The notes under the pieces are model-generated. The model was not told where the DNA came from, ran no database searches, and saw nothing but the letters and a program-made list of their open reading frames with translations. Shown piece by piece: positions 11,010-24,415 of a DNA stretch of 61,133 nucleotides. The translations under genes and the position numbers were made by a program. Every line of letters begins with the position of its first letter. Within the stretch, counting starts at the first letter, position 1. Source of the stretch: Anaeramoeba ignava (taxonomy: Eukaryota > Metamonada > Anaeramoebidae); the NCBI GenBank assembly GCA_028826165.1, contig JAPDFW010000034.1, positions 1 through 61,133 on the forward strand, given 5' to 3'.

Positions 11010-14000
11010 TTATAATAATATTTATAATGAATATTTATAATAATATTTATAATAATATTTATAATAATATTTGTAATAATATTTATAATAATATTTATAA
11101 TAATATTTATAATGAATATATATAATAATATTTATAATAATATTTATAATAATATTTATAATAATATTTATATAATAATATGTGAATATATATATAATAT
11201 TTATAATAATATTTATAATGAATATTTATAATAATATTTATAATAATATTTATAATAATATATATAATAATATAATATAATAATATATATAATATATTTA
11301 TAATAATATTTATAATATAATAATATATATAATAATATTTATAATGACAATATTTATAATAATATTTATAATAATATTTATAATAATACCCATATATAAT
11401 AATAATATTTATATTTATAATAATATTTATAATAATATATATATATTTATAATAATTTATAATATTTTATAATAATAATATTTTATAATAAATATAATAA
11501 TATTTATAATAATATTTATAATATATTTATAATGAATATTATAATAATATTTATAATAATATTTTAATAATATTTATAATGTATTTAATAATATTTATAA
11601 TAATATTTATAATAAATATATTTTATAATATTTATAATAAATATTTATAATAATATATATAATAATATTTATATATAATAATATATAATAATATTTTATA
11701 TAATAATATATATAATAATATTTATAATAATAATATTTATAATAATATTTATAATAATATTTATTTATAATAATATTTATAATAATATTTATAATATTTA
11801 TAATATTTTATAAATAATAATTTATAATAAATTTATAATAATATTATTTATATAATATATAATAATATAATAATAATAATATTTATAATAATATTTATAA
11901 TATTTATAATAATATTTATAATAATATTATAATAATAAATTTTATAATATATAATATTTTATAATAATATTTTATAATAATATTTATAATATATTTATAA
12001 TAATATATATAATAATATTTTATAATAATAATATTTATAATAATAATATTTATAATATATTTATAATAATATTTATAATAATATAATATTTATAATAATA
12101 TTTATAATAATATTTATAATTATATAATAATAATATAATAATATTTATATAAAATATAATATTTATAATAATATTTTATAATAATGTTTATTATAATAAA
12201 TATATAATTAAAATTTATATATTATAATATAAATAATATTTATAATAATATTTATAATATATAATAATATATATATATAATAATATTTAATAAATAATAT
12301 TTATAATAATATTTTATATAATATAATATATATAATTTATAATAATTATATATAATAATATTTATAATAATATTTATAATAATATTTATAATAATATTTA
12401 TAATAATATTTATAATAAATATAATATATATAATAATATTTATAATAATATTTATAATAATATATTTATAATAATATAATAATATTTAATAATTAAATAA
12501 TAATTATAATTTATAAATAATATTTATAATAATATTTATAATAATATATATATAATAATATTTATAATAATATTTATAATAATATATTTATAATAATAAT
12601 ATTTATAATAATATTTTAATAATATTTATATTTATAATATATATTTATAATAATATTATTTATAATAATATTTATAATAATATTTATAATAATATTTATA
12701 ATAATATTTATAATAATATTTATAATTTATTATAATAATAATTTATAATAATATTTATAATAATTTTTTAATATATTTATAATTAAATTTATAATAATAA
12801 TATTTATAATAATATTTATAATAATATTTATAATAATATTTATATTTATAATAATATTTATAATAATATATTAATATTTATAATAATATTATTTTATAAT
12901 TAAATATAATTATATTTATAATAATATTTATAATAATATTTATATAATAATATTTATAATAATATTTATAATAATATTTATAATAATATATATAATAATA
13001 TTTATAATAATTTATTTATAATATATAATAATATTTATATAATAATATTTATAATAATATTTATAATAATATTTATAATAATATATATAATAATATAATA
13101 TATTTATAATAATATTTATAATAATATTTATAATAATATTTATAATAATATTTATAATAATAATTTTATAATTATTTTAATTAATATTTATAATAATATT
13201 TTTAATATTTATAATAATATTTATAATAATATTTATAATAATATATATAATAATATATTTATATTAATATTTAAATTTTATAATAATATTTATAATTAAA
13301 TTTATAATAATATTTATAATAATATTTATATTTTTATAATATTTATAATATATATAATAATATTTATAATAATATAATATTTATAATAATATTTATATAA
13401 TTAATATTTATAATTAAATTTATTTAAAATAATATTTAATAATTAATATTTATAATTTATATTAATAATTATAATTAATATAATAATATTTATAATAAAT
13501 TTATAATAAAATTTATAATAATAATTTATATAATATTTAAATTTATAATTAAATTTATAATTAATATTTATAATTATAATAATAATAATCAATATTTATT
13601 ATTAATAATAATATTTATATAATTTAAATTAATAATTAAATTTATAATTAAAATATTTATAATAAATTTATAATAAAATTTATTATAATTAAATTTATTT
13701 AAATTAAATAATAAATTTTATAATAATTATTTATAATATTTATAATGAATATTTTAATAATTAAATTAATAATATTTATAATTGATATTTATAATTAAAA
13801 TATAAATTTATAATATAATTTATAATAATATTAATTAATATTTATAATAATATTTACTTAATATATTAAATAATATTTATAATAATATTTATAATTATAT
13901 TTATAATTAATATTTTATAATAATATTTATAATAATATAATAAATATTTATAATAATAAATTATAATAATATTTAATATATTATAATAAATATTAATTAA

Positions 14001-14200
14001 AATTTATAATAATATTTATAATAATTATATTAATATTTATAATTAATGAATATTTTTAAATTTTGATAATAATATTTAAATTTATAAATAATATTTAATA
14101 TTTATAATATTTTAATAATAATTTTATAATTAAATTACAATAAATTTAAATTTAATATTTATAATAATATTTATATTTTTATCGGAATATTTATAATAAT
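11010..14200. repeat. AATATTTATAAT 12-mer satellite, degenerate
   Basis: About 3.2 kb of AATATTTATAAT/AATATATATAAT units, increasingly irregular to the right where AATTAAATTTATAAT mixtures appear. No coding sequence. The many one-base slips contrast with the clean array at 25.7-29.2 kb, which suggests an older or unselected array, or poor assembly. Confidence 0.85.
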
Positions 14201-16075
14201 ATTTATAATAATAAATTTATATAATAATATTTATTAAATTTATAATTAAATTGATAATTAAAATTGATAATTAAATTTTATAATAAATTTAAATATGATA
14301 ATTAAAATTAATAATTATTAAATTAATAATTAAATTGATAATTAAATTGGTATTTAAATTTTATAATTAAATTGATTAATAATTATATATAATAAATTTA
14401 TAAATATATAAATTTATAATTAAATTGATAATTAAATTGTTATAATTTTAAATTGATATAATAAAATAAATTGATAATAAATTGTATATATATAATTGTT
14501 AATGATAATTAAATTTATAATTAAATTGATATTAAATTGATAATTAAATTGATAATTAAATTATTAATATTTAAAATTAAATTGGTATAATTAAATTGAT
14601 AATTAAAATTGATAATAAATTTATAATAAAATTGATAATTAAATTATATAATTAATATTTATAATAATAATTGTATTTATAATGTAAATAATAAATTTAT
14701 AATAAATATTATAAATTGATAATTAAATTTTGATAATAAATTGATAATTAAAATGTTAAATTAATATTGATAAATTTAAAATTGATAATTAAATTGATAA
14801 TTAAATTTGATAAAATTGATAATCAAATTGATATATTAAATTTATAATTAAATTGATATTTTAAAATAAAATATTTGGTAATTAAAATTATAATTAAATT
14901 GATATTTATAATGAAATTTAATAACAATTTGATAATTACAAAATTGATAATTAAATAAAATAATAATTAAATTTATAATGCGAAATTGAATAATTAAATT
15001 ATAATAATATTGATAATTAAATATTAAAAGATTAAAATATTTATATAATAAAAAATTAAATTGATAATTAAATTAAATTTAAATTAATTTGATAATATTT
15101 GGTAAATTGTTAATTAAAATTGATAATTAAATTGTTAATAATTAAATTGGTAAATTAAAATAATATTGATTAAAATTTAAATAAATTATTATAATAATAT
15201 TAAATTGATAATTGGAAATTAATAAATTGATAATAAATTTAAATTGATTAAATTGATAATAAAATTGATAATTAAATTGATAATTATTAAATTGATATAA
15301 TAAATTAATAAATTGATAATTAAATTGATAATTAAAATTGTTATAATAAATTGTATAATTAATTTGTTATTGATAATTAAATTTATAATAAATTGATAAT
15401 TAAATTGATAATTAAATTGTTAATTAAATTGATAATTAAAATTGATAATTAAATTGATAATTTAAAATTTGATAATTAAGGAGTTGATAATTTAAATTGT
15501 TAATTAAATTGTTAATTAAATTGATAAATTGATAATAAAATTGATAATTAAATTGGTAATTAAATTGATTAAATAAATAATTAAATTGATAATTAAAATG
15601 ATAACAAAATTTGATAATTGATAAAATTGGATAATTTTTAATTATAAAATTGATAATAAATTAAATTGATAATTAAATTGTTAATAAATTATAATTAAAT
15701 TGATAATTAAATTGATAATTAAATTGATAATTAAATTAATAATTAAATTGATAAATAATTATATTGATAATTAATATTGTATAATTAAATTGATAATTAA
15801 ATTGATAATTAAATTGATAATAATAAATTAATAAATTTTAATTAAATTGATAATTAAATTGTGATAATTAAATTTATAATAATATAAATTGGTATAATAA
15901 ATTGATAATTAATTAATTGATAATTAAATTGATAATTAAATTGATAATTAAAATTGATAATGAAAATTGATAATTAAATTTATAATTAAATTGTTAATTA
16001 AATTGATAATTAAATTGATAATTAAATTGATAATTAAATTGATAATTAAATTGTTAATTAAATTGATAATCAATA
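14201..16075. repeat. TTGATAATTAAA 12-mer satellite, degenerate copy
   Basis: Units of TTGATAATTAAA with frequent single-base insertions and deletions, passing gradually out of the AATATTTATAAT array on the left and ending in the AATCAATATTTCAAG junction at about 16068. The same unit forms the orderly 3.5 kb array at 25738-29245, which ends in the same junction. Confidence 0.85.
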
Positions 16076-16838
16076 TTTCAAGTAAAAGATACAAAAACAG
16101 AATCAAAAAGTCAAATAAAAGCACACACAAACACTAATAATCGAACTTATAATCGAATTTATAATCGAACTAATAATCGAACTTATAATCGAACTAATAA
16201 TCGAACTAATAATCGAACAAACAAAAGCAAAAATATATACTCGAAACTTATAGAAGCATATAATAAGAATACTAAAAACTATTCTATTTTAAGGTTAAAA
16301 AATAGATAAATGCTCAAATAATTAAACTATTAATTAAATTATTATTGAATCCATAAATGTACACAATTCGAGCACAAAACTATCACGAAAATAAATATAT
16401 AAGCAACTTAATATTTGTAAAAGGAGGATATTAAATAAAAAGAATGAAAAAAAATGAAAAAGAAAAAAAGGGAAAAAATTTTTTTTTTGAAATTTTTTTT
16501 TTAAAAAACCCTGAAAACAATTTAACTCAAGATTTGGAAAAGGTTTCATAAATTAATATCCATTTAAAACTTACTTCAATAAAGATATACAGTTAATGAG
16601 AAATTAAATAAATAGAAAATAAATTAGATTTTTCATAAAACAATTATAAACCACTTTTTAATAATAAACAATCAAACAAATAGAAAGTAGAATATTTATA
16701 AGAAAAATATAGCGATTAAGACACATTTATTTTATAATAGGGTAAAGAAATAAATTGTATAAATTGAGATTGGCCTGGCAAATGAAAAAATTTTTATTAA
16801 AATTTTATTGAATTTTTTATTGAAATTTTTATAAAATT
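16068..16838. repeat. Long direct repeat, copy A (about 770 bp)
   Basis: Nearly identical to 29238-30009: TATTTCAAGTAAAAGATAC, a short ATAATCGAACTT 12-mer array, TAAGGTTAAAAAATAGATAAATG, CAAAACTATCACGAAAATAAAT, AAAAGGAGGATATTAAATAA and TTGGCCTGGCAAATG occur in the same order with only a few indels. It lies between satellite and the transposon leader. I see no gene in it; the reverse-strand 71-codon frame is present but lacks coding character. Confidence 0.85.
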
Positions 16839-17277
16839 TTTATTAAATTTTTATTAAAGAATACGTGTCAATTTTTCAATTAGATTTTTAATTTAAATTT
16901 ATAATTGTTTTTAAATAAGGTTTTTAATTCAAAAACTTAATCAAAATGCTATTCTTCTTTTACTTTTAATTGAAATAATATGAAAATTTAGTTATTAAAA
17001 ACAATAACAAAAATAACAAAAACAACTAAAATTTTGTTTTATTTCTTTTTTTTTTATTTAAATTAGTTATAAACAATTATAACTAATAATTCATAAATCA
17101 ATAAACAAACAATTTTAAATCAAAATACAAAATAAAAAAAAATTTTTTTTTTTGCTTTTTCTGATCTTTGTTTATTTATTGATCCATTTTTTTTCATTCA
17201 TTTTTCTAATTCATTTTTCTAATTTTTTTTCATTCATTTTTCTAATTCTTTTTCTAATTCTTTTTATAATTCTTTTT

Positions 17278-19221
17278 ATGATAAATAACATACCTTTTCA
17301 AAATCTGCAAGTGAACAAACAAAAAGGTCTTTTCTTTAATGGATATTCATACCCAATCTTGACAGTCATTGAAATCCTTATTTGCTTTGCTGAATTTTGT
17401 GTTAATGATCTGATCCTCAATATCCCACGTCCTTCTTTCCGGGAAATGGAAGACCAATTTAAAAAAGGCAAAACATTCTTAAACAGATTGTATAATCTGT
17501 TTGTTTCCAAACTATTTCAAATATCACAAGAATTGATCCATATAACAGAAGTGACTCTACCCGAAATTATTGTTGAAGCAATTTTCCAGACGACAGAAGA
17601 ATACTGGACTAAAAAATACATATCAAATTCTCAAAATCATTCCCAAAAAAAAATCAAAGAAAATCATCAAGCATTTATTCAAAATCAAATAGAGAATACC
17701 CCAGAAATTTTTCTCAAAGAGTTAAAATCAAAGCTAGCCAATACTTTTGATTTAGATGTTTCCCTTTCAACAATATACAAGCATTTATCAAATGAAATGG
17801 GATTTACTAAAAAAAAAATGAATCTGCGAGCACCACGCAAATATGAACCAGAGAACATGGAATACTATCAAATGTTTTATCTGCTTATGCAGAACATATT
17901 TGCCCACTATCCTCTTGATCGAGTCTTTTTTCTTGACGAGACAGGTGTGAACCTCCATAACGCCTACAGAACAACTGGATGGTCCAGTAAAGGGAAAAAA
18001 ATAATTGCTCCTTTCTTTAATAGAAACCAAAAATACAGAATAAATTCCATTTGCACCTTTTCTATTTTGGGATTTATCTCTTTAGACTCTCATAAAAGTA
18101 CAATCAATCAATGGTTGTTTTGGGAGTACATTCGGGATGTGTTATTTGCTCAGCTTCCTCCATCTAGCGTGCTTGTGATGGATAACTGTGCGATCCATCA
18201 CGCAATAGATTATGAAATGAAAACAATATTTGCAACAAAAGATATCATGCTTGTTTATCTCCCCGCATACTCGCCTGAGCTTAACCCTATAGAAATGGCG
18301 TTTGGAGTTATTAAGAAAATGCTGAAAAATCATACTGAAGAATTTATATCAAATCCGTTTAATACTTGGCATAAACTATTTAGTGAATTCAATGAAAACC
18401 AAAATTGCTTAAATTTTTTTCTAGAAGATTATCCATTTCTAAAGGATCCAAATTTTAAATACACACTTTCTGAAAATTTAAACAACAATTTTAATAATAA
18501 TTTTAACTTTCATTTTAATGATAATTTGAATGATAATTTGAATGATAATTTGAATGATAATTTGAATGATAATTTGAATGATAATTTGAATGATAATTTG
18601 AATGATAATTTGAATGATAATTTGAATGATAATTTCAACAATTTGAACATTAATTTAAACAACAACTTAAACAATTTTAATGATAATTTAAGCAACAATT
18701 TAAACAACAATTTAAACAATAACTTTAATGATAATTTAAATGATAATTTTAATGATAATTTAAATGATAATTTAAATGATAATTTTAATGATAATTTAAA
18801 CAACAACTTAAACAACAATTTTAATGATAATTTTAATGATAATTTCAATAATAATTTCAATAACAACTTCAACAACAATTTAAACAACAATTTAAACAAC
18901 AATTTAAACAACAATTTAAACAACAATTTAAACAACAATTTAAACAACAATTTAAACAACAATTTAAACAACAATTTAAACAACAATTTAAACAACAATT
19001 TAAACAACAATTTAAATAATAATTTAAACAATTTGAATGATAATTTTAATGATAATTTTAATGATAATTTTAATGATAATTTTAATGATAATTTCAACAA
19101 CAACTTAAACAACAATTTAAATGATAATTTAAACAACTTCAATAACAATTTAAACAACAATTTAAACAACAATTTTAATGATAATTTAAACAACAATTTT
19201 AATGATAATTTTAATGCCTGA
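17278..19221 (+). CDS. Tc1/IS630-type DDE transposase with Asn-rich tail
   Basis: I choose ATG 17278 (647 residues) because the sequence before it is T-rich leader with several TCATTTTTC motifs. Around residues 130-185 a winged-helix DNA-binding segment is likely (LDVSLSTIYKHLSNEMGF). The DDE_3 catalytic core follows: FFLDETGVNLH with D220, VLVMDNCAIHH with D302 and LPAYSPELNPIE with E339, giving 36 residues between the last two acids (DD36E by my count). After about residue 400 comes roughly 240 residues of NDNL/NNNL repeats, unusual for a transposase and itself a 12-bp repeat. Codons in the first 1.2 kb hold more G and C than host genes. All three catalytic residues are present and the frame is unbroken, so this copy may still be active. 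Terminal inverted repeats not found by eye. Confidence 0.88.
   Translation: MINNIPFQNLQVNKQKGLFFNGYSYPILTVIEILICFAEFCVNDLILNIPRPSFREMEDQFKKGKTFLNRLYNLFVSKLFQISQELIHITEVTLPEIIVEAIFQTTEEYWTKKYISNSQNHSQKKIKENHQAFIQNQIENTPEIFLKELKSKLANTFDLDVSLSTIYKHLSNEMGFTKKKMNLRAPRKYEPENMEYYQMFYLLMQNIFAHYPLDRVFFLDETGVNLHNAYRTTGWSSKGKKIIAPFFNRNQKYRINSICTFSILGFISLDSHKSTINQWLFWEYIRDVLFAQLPPSSVLVMDNCAIHHAIDYEMKTIFATKDIMLVYLPAYSPELNPIEMAFGVIKKMLKNHTEEFISNPFNTWHKLFSEFNENQNCLNFFLEDYPFLKDPNFKYTLSENLNNNFNNNFNFHFNDNLNDNLNDNLNDNLNDNLNDNLNDNLNDNLNDNLNDNFNNLNINLNNNLNNFNDNLSNNLNNNLNNNFNDNLNDNFNDNLNDNLNDNFNDNLNNNLNNNFNDNFNDNFNNNFNNNFNNNLNNNLNNNLNNNLNNNLNNNLNNNLNNNLNNNLNNNLNNNLNNNLNNNLNNLNDNFNDNFNDNFNDNFNDNFNNNLNNNLNDNLNNFNNNLNNNLNNNFNDNLNNNFNDNFNA
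18484..19212 (+). repeat. Coding 12-bp repeats AATGATAATTTG / AACAATTTAAAC
   Basis: The 3' end of the transposase frame is a tandem array of 12-mers encoding Asn-Asp-Asn-Leu and Asn-Asn-Asn-Leu. The complementary strand is also open (KLSL/KLLF repeats), as expected for such a unit. Unit length equals that of the noncoding satellites around it. Confidence 0.9.
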
Positions 19222-19538
19222 TTCAAGGAGAACTTTAATTCTCAATCTCACTTTAATTCAAATTCTAATAACAGCTATAATAATTATATTTCTCTATTTT
19301 CAATTTGAAATTCTTTTTTTTTCTTTTTTTCTTTCCAAATATTTGGATTTTTCACACAATAAGAAAAAACTATTAAAAAAAAAATTTTTTTTTGTTTTGT
19401 TTTGTTTTGTTTTGTTTTATTGGAAGGGATCCTCCCAGGAGTATCTTTCCAGCTTATGCTGGCATTTAAGAAATTTTTTTTATTTTTTTTCATTTTTCAT
19501 TTTTCAAGTACTAAACGACAATAATTAATTTCAAAGAA
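19222..19538. other. Spacer with two GC-containing hairpins between transposon genes
   Basis: No convincing gene. A run of TTTTG repeats (19391-19418) is followed by an unusually G+C-rich 40 bp with two perfect or near-perfect stems: GATCCTCC/GGAGTATC around CA (19428-19445) and CCAGC-TTAT-GCTGG (19449-19462). It could be a 3'-end or regulatory signal of the element, or a small structured RNA; neither is established. Confidence 0.4.
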
Positions 19539-22299
19539 ATGGATAAAGAAATGAATAAAAAAGAAAAAGAAAAAGAAAAGAAAAAGAAAAAGAAAAAGAA
19601 AAAGAAAAAGAAAAAAAAGAAAAAAAAGAAAAAGAAAAAAAAGAAAAAATTTTCAAAGAGTTAGAAACATGGAAAAGACTAGAAATTTCTACAGAGAATA
19701 TTATCTTTTCTTTATGGAACGGAAATATATTTCGTGATAACTTATCCAACGAGAAAGTACAAAAAAGAATGGATTTATTTGCTGAATTCAAAAAAAAAAA
19801 TCTATTTAGCACGGAGGATTATTTGGGATCTATGAACATACTGAGAAAAATTACAGAAAATAGAATCCAACAGCAATTTCAAGAAAGGTTTGGCAATAAT
19901 CTACTTAGGGCAATTAATCATGAAGTAACAACAATCCAAAATGTATTTAGCAGACAAACGGCTCAAGCAAATGAAAATCGTATAAAAAAAAATAAAAAAA
20001 ACATAATATAATATAATATAATATAATATAATATAATATAATATAATATAATAATTTAAATAGAATTCCAGTCCAATAAAGTAATGAACAGCAGAGATCA
20101 AATTATTGAAAATTCAACTGAAAGAAATTTTAATGAAACTCAAGAAATACATATGCAAACAGAGATGAATTACAACAATAACAACAACAACAACAATAAC
20201 AATAACAATAATAATTATAATGAGAATAATGAGAATAATGAGAATAATGAGAATAATGAGAATAATGAGAATAATTATGAGAATAATGATAATAAAAATT
20301 TACAAAATTTTTCACAAAATGCTCGAGAAATCACTCAATCACAAGGTATTTAAAGAAATATTTTGTTGGTAATAATTTTTTATTCATTTTTTATTAATTG
20401 ATTTGTTTGGAATTACATCAAAATAAATAATATTGAAAATCTCATATACAAGAGAAAAAAAACAAGAAGTTAACATGCTCACTGTGTGACATGGAAAAAG
20501 AAACAGGACATGTTAGCATATGCCCATATTATCAAATCATGGATCATTTAGGAGTGCGTAGTGACTTCAACAAATTAAGTGCAGGTGCCAATCCAGCTAA
20601 AAAAAAATATATTTGCTATAAACTTCTCAAGCATGGTAACAATAAAGAAACCCAAGAAGAAATTACAAAGGGCATAGTAGCATGGCACTCCTCAATGTTT
20701 CAAGAAACACAAAAAGAAGAATTCAAATCTTTAGTGAACCAACTAAATCAACAAATGAAACAAAAAAATAATCAAAATTTTCAAAATTCAAATCCATTTT
20801 CCTCACCTCAAACAAATCAAAATGAAAGTAAAAGGACATTTCTAAAGCAATTAGGACAAAATCAAAATCAAAACTCAAATCAATTTCAATTTCAAAATCA
20901 AAATCTAAATGAAAACCAAAAACAGATGATCAAAGGACTTAATAAAGACTTATATGATAAAATAAGCACAAAAACAAGAAATAACAAATCAAAACCATAC
21001 CCAAACACAAATCAAATTCGAAATCAAATTCAAAATCAAAACTTAAACCAAAGTAGAATTCAAAATCAATTTCAAAATCAAAATTTAAATCAAAATTTAA
21101 ATCAAAACTTAAATCAAAACTTAAATCAAAGTAGAATTCAAAATCAAAACTCAAATCAAATTCAAAATCAGTTTCAAAATCAAAATTTAAATCAAATTCA
21201 AAATCAATTTCAAAATCAATTTCAAAATCAAAATTCAAATCAAAATTTAAATCAAAATTTAAATCAAAATTTAAATCAAAGTAGAATTCAAAATCAAAAC
21301 TTAAATCAATTTCAAAATCAAAATTCAAATCAAATTCAAAATCAATTTCAAAATCAATTTCAAAATCAATTTCAAAATCAATTTCGAAATCAAAATTCAA
21401 ATCAATTTCGAAATCAAAATTCAAATCAAAATTCAAATCAAAATTTAAATCAAATTCAAAATCAAATTTTAAATCAAATTCAAAATCAAAATTCAAATCA
21501 AATTCAAAATCAAAATTCAAATCAAAATTTAAATCAAAATTTAAATCAAAACTTAAATCAAAACTTAAATCAAAATTTAAATCAAAATTTAAATCAAAAT
21601 TTAAATCAAAATTTAAATCAAAATTTAAATCAAAACTTAAATCAAAACTTAAATCAAAACTTAAATCAAAACTTAAATCAAAACTTAAATCAAAACTTAA
21701 ATCAAAACTTAAATCAGAACTCAAATCAAAATTCAAATCAAAATTCAAATCAAAATTCAAATCAAAACTTAAATCAAAACTTAAATCAGAACTCAAATCA
21801 AAATTCAAATCAAAATTCAAATCAAAATTCAAATCAAAATTCAAATCAAAATTCAAATCAAAATTCAAATCAAAATTCAAATCAAAATTCAAATCAATTT
21901 CAAAATCAACTTCAAATTGAAATGGAAAAAGATGATAAATCTAAAAATGAAAAAAGAATTTATCCAAATGAAAAGAATTATAACCTAACTCTTAACCAAG
22001 AATTATATAATTCTATTGATGAATCTCGAACTCCAACCCAAAATTCAAATGAAAAAGAATCTGAATATGAAAATGAAAAAGAATCTGAATATGAAAATGA
22101 AAAAGAATCTGAATATGAAAATGAAAATGAACATCAAACTAAAGAAAACCAGAGAAAAGTAGATAATTTCATCACTCCTCCGTACACACCTGATCCAAAA
22201 AGCAAGAAAAATAAAAAACACAAAAAAAACAAAAACAAACACAAACAAAAAACCAAAAAAAGAAAAAAAAATTCCAAAAAATCATCACAAAAAGAATAA
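19539..22299 (+). CDS. Zinc-knuckle-like, Asn/Gln-repeat protein next to the transposase
   Basis: I infer three exons: 19539-19979, 20064-20345 and 20453-22299. Junctions C|AA and G|AG restore frame. After a Lys/Glu tract, where one A/G-run slip separates the ATG from the rest, the N-terminus is helical (ELETWKRLEISTENIIFSL, MNILRKITENRIQQQFQERF). Next come Asn tracts, then across the second junction a CX2CX7HX3C motif (CSLCDMEKETGHVSIC) that resembles a zinc knuckle, about 330 codons of NQNL/NQNS/FQNQ repeats, three ESEYENEK copies and a strongly basic Lys tail. Same strand as the transposase and 320 bp downstream; it may be the second gene of the element, a nucleic-acid-binding accessory, or a host gene. 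No family recognised. Confidence 0.55.
21001..21900 (+). repeat. Coding AATCAAAATTTA-type repeat (Asn-Gln-Asn-Leu/Ser)
   Basis: 900 bp of 6- and 12-bp units (AATCAAAATTTA, AATCAAAATTCA, AATCAATTTCAA) in frame within the zinc-knuckle-like gene. The opposite strand is open too (DLNF repeats) and is not regarded as a gene. Same hexamer AAATCA as the intergenic arrays at 47.6-51.5 kb. Confidence 0.85.
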
Positions 22300-24267
22300 A
22301 CCAAGTAGAGAAGAATCACCCAAAAAAAGAAACAAAATAAAGCAAAAAAAATGAAGCGAATTCAATTTCTGCAACCAAATTTTGCTTTTCTACTTCTTCT
22401 TTTTTTACTTCTTCTTTTTTTACTTCTTCTTTTTTTACTTCTTCTTTTTTTACTTCTTCTTTTTTTACTTCTTCTTTTCCCAAATAAAATCCAATTCAAT
22501 TTCCAACTTCATTCAAGATTCTTTTAACTTTTTATTTTAATTTCATCAAAATTAAAAAAAACAATAATAATTATAATAATAATAATAGGAAACACATATT
22601 TTTTTTCTTCATTTCTTGAATATAGCAATATTGAACTAAAATATCCAATCAATGATATGTTTTCTAATCATTTCACTTATTCATTAATTTATTTTTATTT
22701 TTATTTTTATTTTTATTTTTATTTTTATTTTTATTTTTATTTTTATTTTTATATTTATCATTTTATCACAACTAATGTAGCATTGAAATAATGATTTATT
22801 TGATAGAAATTCACATTTAAGACAAGACGAAATTAAATATATTATGGAAGATATTCATATATTTTGATCTTTATTCAATTTTCAAATTGACAAAATCTAT
22901 AATATTTAGTATATTCATAATTTTTTTGATTCAATATATATAAGATAATACATCACAAAAAAAGGATCAATATCAAAAAATTTAAACAAACCATTTCTGT
23001 AGAAGCTTTTTTTTTTGAGAAGTGTGTCATTGTTCATCTTGAGATATTTTTGAGCATAAAAATATTGATTTACTTATTAATATTATTGTTTTCATATTCC
23101 TTGAGAAGTGAATTGTTTCTTTTTCTTTTTCTTTTCTTTTGTTTTTTTTTGTTCTTCATCTTTATCAATTTTAAGACTTGGAAAATCAGAGAAATATGAC
23201 AAGTCATTGAAAGTATTGGAATTATTATGACCAAAAGAAACAAGAAAGAAAGGAGAGAAACTAAATAAATTGTTTTTACCTTAGAATCGACCTAAATTTT
23301 TGCATTGATTTGTGATCTTACTCCCTATACTACAATGAAAGAAATTCCAATACAACTATTCATAAAGCATTCCCAAAGATAAGAAAATGACCATCCATTT
23401 TTCATAGTGTGAATACAAGAAGAATGTTTTTTTTTACAAATAATTCCTATAATTTTTATCAGATATAAACAAGTTGATTCTTTATCATTTTCTATGTAAT
23501 TCCTGATTTGTAAATGGATACTTTTTAAGTTGGTCTTTGTACTCATCTCATTTAAATTCACAATTTGAGTTTCATCATTCAATTATAGCTCTTTATTTCA
23601 ATATAGAATGTCATTATTATGTTGTCTCTTACAAAGAATGTTAGATCTGAAGAAAATATTCTTTGAGGGGATGTGAAAAGTAATCATCATTTATCTATGA
23701 TATACATTCAAATATTTCACGTATTTAATTGGCCACAAATTTGGGGAATCAGTTCCATAAACGTATATCCTGGGATGAATTTATGAGTTTTTCTTAATTA
23801 AAATATCAATAATATCACTAAAAGAATTATTATAAATTGGTTTCACACAACTTGATAATAATAAAAGGAAACAAAATTAACAGAAAAAGGTCAGTAACAA
23901 TCAACAATCTTAGTCATATACATATCCTATTAATTCATTTATATCTACATCCCCTCCTATCTATATTTTATTTACCTAAATAACAAAAATATCATCTCCT
24001 TTTTCATATTTACGAGAAAAATGAGTTAGTATAATAAAAATTTTTTTAAGAATTTGTTGTAGAAGCTAACAAAAAATTGTATCATCCTTTTTCTTTTTTT
24101 TTTGATCTAATCAGAACTCAGAAAAAGTTTTTCTGCATAAGAATTTTGATTATCGGGAAAATAGAATAGAGTTTACAAATTCAAAATATTGCTGATTGAA
24201 CAGGAGAAACAACTGAAAATTTTCAAAACAAAACAAAACGCAAAAAAAACAAAACAAAACAAAACAA

Positions 24268-24298
<31 letters not shown>

Positions 24299-24415
24299 CG
24301 CAAAAAAAAGGTATCAATGATTCTTATTAAACAGTAGCAATTTCAAGAAAAAATAAGATGGAAGATGAAAAGAAACAATAACAAAAGTCAAAATAAAAGA
24401 TGAGAATATCATAAT
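22300..24415. other. 2.1 kb without a recognised gene
   Basis: Contains six copies of a 15-bp unit ACTTCTTCTTTTTTT (about 22392-22479), an (ATTTTT)n run (22685-22752) and AAAACA pentamers/hexamers (24224-24300). Between them is more complex sequence with higher C+G than the satellites. A reverse-strand 85-codon frame (23325-23582) has no recognisable motif, though it includes Cys and His residues. It may be degraded transposon or an untranslated region of the preceding gene. Confidence 0.5.

Noticed and set aside
16334-16549. Reverse-strand 71-codon frame within the direct repeat
   Set aside because: Phe-rich, crosses A/T homopolymers, and is not preserved in copy B, where an extra A shifts it.
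18510-19226. Reverse-strand 238-codon KLSL frame
   Set aside because: Mirror of the Asn-rich transposase tail.
20939-21892. Reverse-strand 317-codon DLNF frame
   Set aside because: Mirror of the coding AATCAA repeat on the + strand.
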